Below, piece by piece: positions 54,351-63,226 of a DNA stretch of 64,000 nucleotides (position 1 is its first letter; the number at the start of each line of letters is the position of its first letter). The DNA is taken from assembly GCA_026874595.1 (NCBI GenBank), contig CM049318.1, forward strand, positions 447,241 through 511,240. The letters run 5' to 3'. Source of the stretch: Sipunculus nudus (lineage: Eukaryota > Annelida > Sipuncula > Golfingiida > Sipunculidae). The notes beneath the pieces were generated by a model. It had not been told where the DNA came from. It was given only the letters and a program-made list of their open reading frames with translations, and did no database searches. Both the position numbers and the translations under genes were made by a program.

Positions 54351-54999
54351 GTAAAATATGAGATCGAAATTCGACCTTCGTATATACACCTGATAATACG
54401 CATATTATTCATTCATTCTGACGAAAAGAGATGTTCGGGTCAATATGGCAGAACCAACTGAAACTCCGCATATCAGGCCAGAAGTAAAAAAAACGCTGCT
54501 TGTAAAAATGTGAGATCGAAATTCGAACTTTGTATATACACCTTTTTATACGCATATTATACATTCATGCTGCCGAAAAGAGCTGTTCGGGTCTAAATTG
54601 CAGAATCAACTAAAACTCCGCATATCAGGCCAGTAGGCCAAAACAAGCTGCTAGGTAAAATATGAAATGGAAAATTAAACTTCGTATATATACCTGTTTA
54701 TACGCATATTATACATCAATGCAGCCGAAAAGGGCTGTTCGGGCAACATTACAGAATCAGCTGAAACTCCGAATATCAGACCAGTAGGCTAAAACAAGCA
54801 GCTTGGTAAAATATGAGATGGAAATTCGAACTTCGTATATACAACTGTTTATACGCATATTATTCATCAGTGCGTCCGAAAAGAGCTGTTCTAGTCAAAA
54901 TTGCAGAATCAACCGAAACTCCGCATATCAGGCCAGTAGGCCAAACAGGCTGCTTAGTTAAATATGAGATCGAAATGCGAACTTCTTATACACACCGGT

Positions 55000-56985
55000 T
55001 CATACAAATAAAATAGATCAATGCGGCCGAATAGAACTGTTCGGGTCAACATTGCAGAATCACCTGAAACTCCGGATATCAGGCATTAGGCCAAAACACG
55101 CTGCTTGGTAAAATATGAGATCAAAATTCGACCTTCGTATATACACCTGATAATACGCATGTTATACATCAATGCGGCCGAAAAGAGCTGTTCGGGACAA
55201 CATTACAGAATCAACTTAAACTCCGCATATGAGGCCAGTAGGCCAAAACACGCTGCTTGCTAAAATATGAGATCGAAATTTAAACTTCGTATATACACCT
55301 GTTTATTCGCATATTATACATCAATGCAGCCGAAAAGAGCTGTTCCGATCATTATCGCAGGATCAACTGAATCTCCGCATATCAGGCCAAAAGGCCAAAA
55401 CACGCTGCTTGGAAAAATATGAGATCGAAATTCGAACTTCGAGTATACACCTTTTTATACGCACATTATCCATCTATGCGGCCGAATAGAGCCGTTCGGG
55501 TCAACATTGCAGAATCAACTGAAACTCCGGACATCAGGCCAGTAGGACAAAACAAGTTGCTTGGTAAAATATGAGATCGAAATTCGAACTTCATATATAC
55601 ATCTGTTTATGCGCACATTATCCATAAATGCGGCCGATAAGAGCTGTTCCGGTCAACATGGCGGAATCAACTGAAACTTCGCATATCAGGGCAGTAGGCC
55701 AAAACACGCTGCTTGGTAAAATATGAGATCGAATTTCGAACTTCGTAAATATACCTGTTTATACGGATACTATACATCAATGCGGCTGATAAGAGCTGTT
55801 CGGCTCAACATTGCAGATTCAACTGAAACCCCGCATATCAGGCCAGTAGGCCAAAACACGTTGCTTGGTAAAATATGAGATCGAAATTCGAACTTCATAC
55901 ATACACCTGATTTTACGCATATTATACATTCATGTTGCCAAAAAGAGCTGTTCGGGTCAACATTGCAGGGTCAACTTAAACTCCGTAAATCGGACCAATA
56001 GGCCAAAACAAGCTGCTTGGTGAAATATGAGATCGAAATTCGAACTTCGTATATACACCTGTTTATACGCATATTATCCATCAATGCGGCCGAAAAGAAC
56101 TGTTCGTGTCAACATGGCAGAATCAACTAAAACACCGCATATCAGTCCAGTAGGCCGAAACACTCACCTTGGTAAAATATGAGATGGAAATTCGAACTTC
56201 GTATATACACCGGTTTATTTGCACATTATCCATCTATGCGGCCGAATAGAGCCGTTCGGGTCAACATTGCAGAATCAACTGAAACTCCGGATATCAGGCC
56301 AGTAGGACAAAACAAGCTGCTTGGTAAAATATGAGATCGAAATTCGAACTTCATATATACAACTGTTTATAGCATGTAATACATCAGTGCGGGCGAAAAG
56401 AGCTTTTCGGGTCAACATTGCAGAATCAACTGAAACTCCTTGCATATCAGGCCAGTAGGCCAAATCACGCTGCTTGGTAAAATATGAGATCGAAATTTGA
56501 ACTTCGTATATACACCTGTTAATACGCATATTATACATCAATGCTTCCGAAAAGAGCTGTTTTTGTCAAAATTGCAGAATCAACCGAAACTCCGCATATC
56601 AGGCCAGTAGGCCAACTCAAGCTGCTTGGTAAAATATGAGATCGAAATTCGACCTTCGTATATACACCTGATAATACGCATATTATACATTCATTCTGCG
56701 GAAAAGAAATGTTCGGGTCAACATAGCAGAATCAAATGAAACTCCGCATATCAGGCCAGTAGGCCAAAACAAGCTGCTAGGTGAAATATGAGATCGAAAT
56801 TCGAACTTCGTATATACATCTTTTTATACGCATATTATCCATAAATGCGGCCGAAAAGAGCTGTTCCGGTCTACATGGCAGAATCAACTGAAACTCCGCA
56901 TATCAGGTCAGTAAGCCAAAACACGCTGCTCGGTAGAATATAAATCGAAATTCGAACTTCGTATATACACCTGTTTATCCGCATT
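55000..56985 (-). repeat. Decayed outer edge of the satellite array
   Basis: The last ~13 monomers carry more private substitutions than the interior (GAATAGAGCCG, CGAGTATACACC, CGGTAGAATATAAATCG). A five-monomer duplication is still visible: GCACATTATCCATCTATG at 55,461 and 56,221, 760 bp apart. The last recognisable satellite bases are near CTGTTTATCCGCAT (56,972-56,985), after which the sequence is unrelated. Confidence 0.85.
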
Positions 56986-57940
56986 TCTCTATTTATAAAG
57001 TTATGTTATTATTTCATCTAAATGCAAATGTTTGTGTATTTATAATCTTTGATATCTCCATGACGTTTCATGTATCATATATGATCATAAGTTTCTTTTA
57101 TCACTCAAAGTAACTTTTTATGTTACACTTGCTTAGAGTATGCACATGTTAAGAATACATGTAGGAGCAGTTTCCTTTGTTTTTATGTTTAAACTGATAT
57201 GTTTGTATTTTTTTTTTTCATCTAGATAAAAATGTTTTGTATAAATATTTGTTGATAACTCCATGACGTTTGTTCTCCTGTAGGAACACTTTCCTCAGAC
57301 ATTTCCTGAGTCCCTTTTTATTCAAGGGTAAGCCGAGTATTCCTCTTACTTGCGATAAAATAAATATTTATTTTGTAATTGTAAATAATTAACGGAGTCA
57401 CTTGAGGAATAATTGTGAAGAGGCATATCATTTCATAAACGGCAGGTCCAACTTTTATAAAGTACTCAATCATAAATACAGTCTTTCTTTATACAATCAT
57501 CAGAACACAAATAAAACAGAAATATGAAACATGAATTAAAATTTTAGCGCTAAAGTCCTTTCCTCATTTCACTGACACCTAAACGAACCCCTAACGAACA
57601 GTCCAAACCATTCGTTAAAATAATGAAGATTTCGCTGGGTTAGCGAAAAAGGCGAATTAACGATTTTGTTCGAAATACCCAAGTTTATAGTTAAGAACCC
57701 TTACGAATTCGTAAACCGAACCAACGTTTTGAGATCATGCCCCCTGGACTATTTCAGATGTAGAACATCTCTTTTCTCAGAATCGCCTATTCCACACATA
57801 TGTCGTGTCTATAGAATGGTCTGGATAGTTCATTGAAAAACTGCACAACGGTCGCAGAATTAAAAAAAATAAATAGGAAGAAACGGAAAACGAATCAAAA
57901 TTATTTAATGGGGAAATTTGGAATATTACATGCAAGATAA
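56986..57940. other. AT-rich flank without a gene, with an imperfect internal duplication
   Basis: I see no coding region here. Two stretches resemble each other: TTCATCTA...TCCATGACGTTT at 57,013-57,068 and again at 57,217-57,271 (offset ~203-204). A second shared block, TGTAGGA...TTTCCT, lies near 57,160 and 57,282. From about 57,575 to 57,725 the sequence is rich in CGAA/TTCG words and includes a small hairpin, TTCGCT-GGGTT-AGCGAA. It may be an old transposon end, but no family can be named. Confidence 0.5.
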
Positions 57941-58189
57941 AGAATGAAATGCTGTGCTCTAAACTTTCATTTGTTTCATATGAATATCATAGATAATCCA
58001 CTGTTTGCGTGTAGCATAGCTTATGAAACTATCGAACATTACCTCTTAAAATATCCATTATACTGTGAACCTAGAAGGCACCTTGAAGGCAACTTGAAAA
58101 TCTTTGGTACTCTAGGAAAAGACCTATTGTTATATTGTGATAACGACCTCCCATTTAAAGAAAACTGTTTCCTATTCAAGCAAGTCTAG
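57941..58189 (+). pseudogene. Decayed C-terminal end of a non-LTR retrotransposon ORF2
   Basis: The frame from 57,944 encodes 81 residues with the pattern of the C-terminal tail of jockey/CR1-like ORF2 proteins: CxALN near the start, NPLxAC at residues 18-23, then EHYLL (31-35), PLY (38-40) and RR (44-45). From family knowledge this region is a zinc-binding motif ending in CPLY. Here the expected cysteines at residues 21 and 37 are Phe and Tyr, so it is damaged. An in-frame stop (57,938-57,940) lies just upstream and no reverse transcriptase precedes it. It is a 5'-truncated or eroded fragment, not a functional gene. The assignment rests on recalled family patterns, not on a search. Confidence 0.6.
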
Positions 58190-58431
58190 CTCTATATTTC
58201 TCAGAAAAACCGATTAAGTTAATCCTAATTCCTAAGGATCAGAGTTTTGTATTACTTTAGCGCTGTTATGTCTTTTGTTTTATATTTGTTCACTCTTACA
58301 ACAGTAGTACATGTATCACTCAAACGATTTTTTTTGCTTCAATTTATATTATATGTTTATTCAACAAAAGGGTATTGTGAATAGACATTGTCTGTTGCCC
58401 AGTTGTATTCACTTTGTTGAATAAAATCTGT
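58190..58431. other. Short unique flank upstream of the LTR
   Basis: AT-rich sequence with a run of eight T (58,328-58,335) and an AATAAA at about 58,420. No gene is seen. The bases just before the LTR would be one half of a target-site duplication, but the partner is not in view. Confidence 0.5.
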
Positions 58432-58457
58432 TGTTACAGGTGCCCTTTTTATTGTGT

Positions 58458-58492
58458 GACACGGGCGTAACTCGTGTTGTAGCGCCCGTGTC
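58458..58492. promoter_or_regulatory. Perfect 10-bp inverted repeat in the LTR U3 region
   Basis: GACACGGGCG (58,458-58,467) and its exact reverse complement CGCCCGTGTC (58,483-58,492) flank a 15-base loop. It is upstream of the TATA box and could be a dyad protein site or a DNA/RNA hairpin. Its role is unknown. Confidence 0.6.
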
Positions 58493-58716
58493 TGGCCGCG
58501 TGTTGCACTCTCAGTTGAATCCGTACTGGTTGAACTCTCGTTGTCATGCTGGCTTGGGGCTTTCTCGCCTGGCCGAGCCGGGCCGGGCTCACGTGTGGAC
58601 CCTGATATGTTGAGGCACGGCATTCGTTGTTCTGGTATGTTCTTTGAACGTGTATACCGTGTTAGATTCTTTAGATGGTTCGAGAAATGGAAAATTCTCG
58701 GCTTGAGGTGAAAAGT

Positions 58717-58725
58717 TATATAAAG
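58717..58725 (+). promoter_or_regulatory. TATA box of the LTR
   Basis: TATATAAAG lies 285 bp into the LTR, at a usual place for the U3 promoter of an RNA polymerase II LTR element. Confidence 0.6.
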
Positions 58726-59245
58726 AGGCTGTGTTTTAGAGCCGAGAGAGAGGTGAGGGAATATTCCATCGGAAGCAGACGTGTGGGACCTATCCGATTA
58801 TCCAGTAATTTCAGGGATTCTACTAATACTAACACTTTACCATTTAGTGCTGCCTGTCTCAAGTTTACTTTCTGGATTGTTACAAGAGCTTTACATTGGA
58901 CAGTTATTCTCCGAGAGAATTCGTGTGAACTGTTCGCCGGCTTATACATTTTAAAGGACTTATCATGACAGTGGTGGAATCATGATACTGTGCACTTTGT
59001 TCATTTTACTGTGTGATTTTATTGATTTGTTGTTATACCGCTGTTATACTGTGTAATTGTGTTAATTAAGTGTATTGTAATGTTATTTGTTATTTGTTAA
59101 CAAAAAAACACCGACTTCTTTATTCATTCCCCTAGACATTTCACACTGCCTAGTGTTACATTATCTGATTTTTTTATCCCCTTGACAAAATTTATGTTTA
59201 TCACGCGTACGTGATCTGTTGATATTAGTTTCCGTAACATAAAAT

Positions 59246-59263
59246 TGGGGGCTCGTCCGGGAT
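59246..59263 (+). promoter_or_regulatory. Primer binding site for tRNA-Pro
   Basis: TGGGGGCTCGTCCGGGAT is the exact complement of the 3' end of metazoan proline tRNA including CCA, the same primer used by murine leukaemia-type retroviruses and by many Gypsy elements. It lies six bases downstream of the LTR end, so minus-strand synthesis would start here. It is intact although the coding region is not. Confidence 0.92.
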
Positions 59264-59407
59264 GCTTAATAGTTTTGAAAATTGATTAGGCCTTGACCTG
59301 GACACATTGTTTTATCATACATTATTTACAAGATTACATACTGCTTACAGTATATTGTTTACAGGATTTATCTCAGTGTTTTTTTGTTATTGCTTGAACA
59401 TCTTAAC

Positions 59408-59584
59408 ATGGCAGATTTCAAACCTGAGACATTTGTTGACGATCCCGACCCTGATCAAATTGAACAGTTGACAAAGAAACAGTTGTTGCTTTACGGACAA
59501 CACTTAGGGCTAAGTGTGAAAAAAGCTTTGAGAAAGCCTGATATCATTGCTAAAATCATGCAAGATCTAGTTAGCAAAGGTTGA
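59408..59584 (+). pseudogene. gag: Gag N-terminus with SAP-like segment
   Basis: The start at 59,408 (MADFKPETF) is preferred over an upstream in-frame ATG at 59,384, because the MADF start fits the Gag type and follows the leader. Residues ~18-50, with LTKKQLLLYGQHLGL and KPDIIAKIM, look like a SAP helix-extended-helix motif, common at the start of SCAN-like Gags of animal Gypsy elements. The frame ends at TGA 59,582-59,584. The adjacent frame carries on with the expected coiled coil, so this is a frameshift rather than a natural end. Confidence 0.75.
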
Positions 59585-59757
59585 AGCATTAAAAAAGTTA
59601 GAATTAGAAAAACAAAGAGAAGAGAAGGAATAAGAAAACAAAGAGAAGAGAGAGAAGAACATGATAGGTTAGAAAGAGAAAGACTAAAAAAGAAATTGAG
59701 TTAAAACGACTGGAGTAAGAAAGACTTAAACTAGAACATAGTCTAAGTGCTGCCCAA
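59573..59757 (+). pseudogene. gag: Gag coiled-coil region, frameshifted
   Basis: The sequence is rich in Glu, Lys, Arg and Leu codons (LKKLELEKQREE and RLERERLKK in shifting frames), the charged coiled coil that normally links the SAP-like segment to the SCAN-like domain. It is broken by stops (TAA after EEKE; TAA after RLE) and by frameshifts. It is continuous in position with the Gag pieces on both sides. Confidence 0.7.
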
Positions 59758-60258
59758 ACTCACAGTTTTGATGTTACTAGGCACATTAGACTTATCCCAC
59801 CTTTTCAAGAAAAAGAGGTTGATAAATATTTCTTACACTTTGAGAAGGTAGATGAAAATTTAAAATGGCCTAAGGGAAATAGGACTATGTTGAAACAACG
59901 TGTATTGACTGGCAAGGCCAGAGAAATTTATACAGAGCTTTCAGCAGAAGCAGCTGCTGACTACGACCTGGTTAAACGGTTAATCCTATTAGGTTATGAG
60001 TTAGTTTCGGAGGCTTACCGCCAGAAATTCAGAAATTGGGAAAAGGGCAAAGAACAGACCTACGTCGAATTTGCTAGGACAAAAAAGCAGTTGTTTGATC
60101 GCTGGTGTAGTTCTAAAAATGTAATGAAAGATTATGACAATTTGCGCCAGTTGATTTTGCTTGAAGAATTTAAGCGCTGCATTAACGTAGATGTGTAAAC
60201 TTTTCTTGATGAGAAAAGTCCTGAAAAAGTTGACATTGCTGCTCAATCAGATGATGAT
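59758..60258 (+). pseudogene. gag: SCAN-like Gag domain
   Basis: One frame reads from HSFDVTRHIRLIPPF (59,761) through YFLHFEKV, LKWP, LTGKAREIY, AYRQKFRNW, YVEFARTK, FDRW and LRQLILLEEFKRC. This order is characteristic of the capsid-like domain of Gypsy elements with SCAN-like Gag. The frame runs to TAA at 60,196-60,198 and the coding pattern resumes beyond it (TFLDEKSPEKVDIAAQ) before another stop. It would assemble the particle in an intact element. The best-preserved part of this copy, but not functional. Confidence 0.85.
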
Positions 60259-60419
60259 TATTAATTAACACACAGAATGTTACTAGCAAATCAAACCAGT
60301 CATTCACAAACAAGAATGTAAATCAATATGGTCAAAAGAAGTTAAAAGCGCAGTCGACCAGTACTAGTAATCCTGATAGTTCAACAAAGTCTATTGCTAC
60401 ACCTCAGTCCACGTCCACT

Positions 60420-60815
60420 GTGTCTAAGTCCAACATAGACCAGTCATTTTCAAAGAAAATCTGTAATTACTGTAAGATGGAAGGTCATCTAACATCTTAC
60501 TGCTTGAAACTTGCGAATAAACGAAATATCAAACCCTCTGGTATTGTTTCAAAATCTATGCATAGCATAGTAAAAGAGCCAGGCTCTTTTCATGTAAATA
60601 AGGGGTACAACTCCTTTATTGACTCGAATAAAGAGTTTGATGCTACGGAGGCCCACGTGCCGTCTAAATCGAAAGAAGAATCCGTAGCTTGCGGGGTAAA
60701 AACCTCAGTTGATTCCTGCGAGGAATTTATTAAGGCTAGGTTCTTTCAAGACTCCTGCGAGGAGTATTCTTTAAATAAGGCTAAGTCCTTTTATGACTCT
60801 TGCGAGAGTATTTAG
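60420..60815 (+). pseudogene. gag: Nucleocapsid CCHC zinc knuckle and acidic tail
   Basis: Residues encoded at 60,462-60,503 form CNYCKMEGHLTSYC, a CX2CX4HX4C zinc knuckle that binds nucleic acid in retroelement Gag proteins. The following ~90 codons are rich in Ser, Glu and Lys and contain recurring DSCEE-type motifs (DNA at 60,711, 60,750 and 60,795, with weaker forms at 60,621 and 60,879). The frame ends at TAG 60,813-60,815. The segment 60,199-60,419 before it is the Gag linker, with several stops. Confidence 0.82.
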
Positions 60816-61060
60816 AATGAGGCCAGGTCCTCTTATGACAAACAGAAGTTTGTTTCTGCTGAGGAAAATTCCTCTGTTGACTCCCATGAGGAGTTTGATT
60901 GTAAAAAGAATGTAGATTCCTTTAAGGACTCTAAAAAAAGTGTATGACTGACACTGTCAATGTTAGTTCTTTGTTTGATGAAACTGAGGTAGTAGATTCC
61001 TCTCCTGACTATGAAATAGAGTTATTTGAGCCATTCATACATGATGGTTTTGTACCACTT
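60816..61060 (+). pseudogene. Degenerate Gag-protease linker
   Basis: The Ser/Glu/Asp-rich pattern continues in shifted frames (SSVDSHEEFD, then DETEVVDSSPDYE and LFEPFIHDGF). Stops and frameshifts interrupt it. No domain beyond the linker is visible. Confidence 0.6.
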
Positions 61061-61479
61061 TTAAGTGATTTTTAAGACTCTACCCCTATTAGAATTTTGA
61101 GGTAAACTGGTTCAGGCCAAACTCTCATGTTAGAAAACACTGTGTCATTTTCTAATAGGTCCTTTACTGGTGCACATGCACTTGTTAATGGTGTTTTTTT
61201 TCAGAAAAGCACACTTCAGTTCCGCTTCACAGTATACATTTAAAGTCAGATTTGATTTCTTGGAATATTACTGAGGGCATAAAAACTACTTTACCTTTTA
61301 AGGGAATTCAGTCGCTATTAGGCAATGATGTTGCAGGTGACAAAATACAGGCTGTACCAATAGTGACAGAAAAACCGTCACTTGATCGGGACACTGATCC
61401 GGAAAGTGAGGAAATTCCTAGTTTGTATCCTTCATGTGCTGTAAATAGATCAATGGCCAAGAAAAACACACGAGGATAA
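61061..61479 (+). pseudogene. pol: Retroelement aspartic protease remnant
   Basis: The family pattern ITILRDTGA is visible as IRILR-stop-TGSGQTLML: the codon where the catalytic aspartate is expected is TAA (61,103-61,105). Downstream come FSNRSFTG and, after a frameshift near 61,210, SVPLHSIHLKSDLIS, then PFKGIQSLLGNDVAG, the flap and C-terminal signature of these proteases. LYPSCAVNRSMAKK follows, the usual junction to the next part of pol. Inactive both by the missing Asp and by stops. Confidence 0.78.
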
Positions 61480-61675
61480 TGGTCCAGATAATTACACTCT
61501 GGGGGTTATTAGTGACTCGTCTAATGACTCGCCCGTACAGGATGCAGCATTCTTAAGGTCAGAACTTATCGCGGAACAGCATAAGGACCCTGAAATTTCA
61601 TGTTTGTTTCCCAGGGCGATTTCTGAAGATGAACTGTCACAGAACCCAGTTTGTCTCTATGTTTGTCTTTATGTT
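61472..61675 (+). pseudogene. pol: Protease-to-RT spacer of pol
   Basis: In the frame shifted from the previous part, the sequence reads from DNYTLGVIS through QDAAFLRSELIAEQHKDPE to FPRAISEDELSQNPVC. From family knowledge this is the stretch just before reverse transcriptase in this Gypsy group. It runs into a short imperfect repeat, TTTGTCTCTATG/TTTGTCTTTATG (61,651-61,674), and a stop (61,676-61,678), where RT should continue. Confidence 0.7.
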
Positions 61676-61678
61676 TAA

Positions 61679-62005
61679 AATGGACCTCGAACTGAACGTC
61701 CATTGAAACTGCTCAAAGAAAAACTCTTGTGTGAAAATCCTGATTCTCTTAGTTAACTGCAGTATGTCTCAGACTTTCGCACTAAACTGCATAATGCTTG
61801 TGAGATTGCAAAGTCAAATCTATAATCTGCACAAAGTAAAATGAAAACAAAGTATGACAAGCACACTGTAAGTAGGACGTTGGAGCCTGGTGAAAAGGTC
61901 CTTGCCTTACTTTTCATCCCTGGCAGAACTCTCAAAGCTAGGTATTTTGTTCCTTACATTGTTGACAAGAAAGTCAGAAAAATTAAACTCTGTCACCAAG
62001 ACTGA
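61679..62005 (+). pseudogene. pol: C-terminal end of integrase
   Basis: In the same frame as the preceding spacer, the sequence reads from RTERPLKLLKEKLL through LQYVSDFRTKLHNACEIAKSNL, KMKTKYDKHTV and EPGEKVLALLFIPG to KARYFVPYIVDKKV. This is the tail of Gypsy integrase after the catalytic core. Two in-frame stops interrupt it. About 15 residues normally found between DKKV and the final KQLCHVN are missing (here KKVRKIKLCHQD). RT, RNase H and the integrase core are deleted between 61,675 and 61,679 or nearby. Confidence 0.8.
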
Positions 62006-62049
62006 CACGTTCCCGATTCCGAGTATCGATGATTGTATTGATAGAGCTG

Positions 62050-63226
62050 GTGCGTGAAGCATGGCGATGAGATATGGTACTGGCAAGGAAAGGCAGCGTG
62101 CAGCACCGGTGTAAGATATAGTAATGACAAGTGTAGCAGGGCGATGAGATATAGTAAAAACCAGTAAAGAGCAGCGTGCAGCACGGCGATGAGATATAGT
62201 AATGGCAAGTGCAGCACTGCGATGAGATATAGTAATGACAAGTAAAGAAAGCGTGCAGCACGGCGAGGAGATAAAGTACTGGCAGGTAAAGGCAGCGTGC
62301 AGCACGGCAGTGAGATATAGTAATGACAAGTAAAGGTAGCGTGCAGCAGGGCGATGAGGTATAGTACCGTGAAGTAAAGAAGCGTGCAGCACGGCGAGAA
62401 GATAAAGTACTGGCAAGTAAATGCAGCGTGTAGCACGGCAGTGAGATATAGCAATGACAAGTAAAGACAGTCTGCAGTACGGCGATGAGATAAAGTAATG
62501 ACAAGTGCAGCACGGCGATGAAATATAGTAAAAACAAGTAAAGACAGCGTTCAGCACGACGATGAGATATAGTAATGGCAAGTGCAGCACGGCGATGAGA
62601 TATATTAAAAACAAATAAAGACAGCGTGCAGCACGGCGATGAGATATAGTAATGGCAAGTGCAGCACTGCGATGAAATAAAGTAATGACAAGTTAAGTCT
62701 GCGTACAGTATGACGAGGTGATATAGTAATGGCAAGTGCAGCACGGCGATGAGATAAAGGTATGACAAGTAAAGACAGCGTGCTGCATGGCGATAAAATA
62801 AAACAACGACAATTAAAGGCAACGTGGAGCACAGCGATGAGATATAGTAATGGCAAGTGCAGCACTGCGATGAGATACAGTAATGACAAGTAAAGGCATA
62901 GTGGAGCATTGAGAGGAGACACAGTAATGAAAAGTATAGGCAGCGTGCAACATGTTGAGGAAATACAGTACTGACAATTAAAGGCAGCGTGCAGCACGGC
63001 GAGGAGGTATAGTAAAGACAAGTAAATGCAGCGTGTAGCACGGCAGTGAGATATAGCAATGACAAGTAAAGACAGTCTGCAGTACGGCGATGAGATATAG
63101 TAATGACAAGTAAAGAAAACATGCAGCACGGTGTGGAGATAAAATACTGGCTGGTAAAGGCAGCTTGCAGCATGGCAAGGAGGTATAGTAATGACAAGTA
63201 TAGGCAGCGTACAGCACGGCGATGGT
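62050..63226 (+). repeat. Minisatellite of 33- and 44-bp units
   Basis: Imperfect tandem array. The 44-bp unit is CACGGCGATGAGATATAG + TAATGACAAGTAAAG + ACAGCGTGCAG. The 33-bp unit lacks the middle part (TAATGGCAAGTGCAG). The two forms alternate irregularly. Long minus-strand open frames (up to 404 codons, overlapping in all three frames and full of SLLYLIAVLH-like repeats) arise because the unit has no stop in any minus frame. I do not regard them as genes. The array starts ~45 bp after the integrase remnant. Confidence 0.92.

Larger units (their letters stand above)
36718..56985 (-). repeat. Satellite array, right arm (152-bp monomer, - orientation)
   Basis: The same monomer family as the left arm, inverted: CTGCTTGGTAAAATATGAG and TTCGTATATACACC here are reverse complements of left-arm motifs. 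It contains about 133 monomers, nearly all of the diverse B kind, with no block of A monomers. It is not a mirror image of the left arm: variants at equal distances from the junction differ. Open frames of 60-112 codons within it are repeat translations. Kilobase-scale duplications within it are listed separately. Confidence 0.96.
58432..59239 (+). mobile_element. 5' LTR of a Gypsy-type retrotransposon
   Basis: The 808-bp segment begins TGTTAC (58,432-58,437) and ends GTAACA (59,234-59,239), a perfect 6-bp terminal inverted repeat of the TG...CA type. Six bases after its end lies a perfect primer binding site, which fixes the right boundary. A TATA box at 58,717 would put the transcription start near 58,745. 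The left third is GC-rich, with a 10-bp hairpin. Open frames across it on either strand are incidental. The left end rests on the inverted repeat only, since no second LTR is in the window for comparison. Confidence 0.82.
58432..62005 (+). mobile_element. Defective Gypsy-type LTR retrotransposon (5' part)
   Basis: LTR, tRNA-Pro primer site, gag and pieces of pol occur in canonical order on the + strand. A large internal deletion removes the polymerase and most of integrase. No polypurine tract or 3' LTR is found before the minisatellite starts at ~62,050. The copy could only have moved with proteins supplied from elsewhere, and its many stops suggest it is old. Confidence 0.85.

Noticed and set aside
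1-56985. A CENP-B box in the satellite monomer
   Set aside because: I looked for the TTCG....A..CGGG pattern on both strands and did not find it in representative monomers. TTCG words are present, but the CGGG half at the right spacing is not.
1-56985. Identity with the bivalve BIV160/pearl satellite family
   Set aside because: The monomer length is similar, but I cannot recall that sequence reliably enough to claim a match. A direct alignment would decide it.
58357-58623. Open frames on both strands within the LTR (also 58431-58613, 58675-58968, 58716-58949)
   Set aside because: They lie inside the non-coding LTR, overlap one another on opposite strands and show no known domain.
60001-60246. 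81-codon minus-strand frame over the Gag domain
   Set aside because: It is a shadow of the + strand Gag frame, which has clear family motifs.
61753-61935. 60-codon minus-strand frame over the integrase tail
   Set aside because: It is antisense to the recognisable integrase C-terminus and has no motif of its own.
61983-63197. 404-codon minus-strand frame and overlapping 235-, 235- and 155-codon frames
   Set aside because: They are produced by the minisatellite, which has no stop in any minus frame. Overlapping frames give similar peptides, and no start, domain or non-repeat sequence supports a gene.
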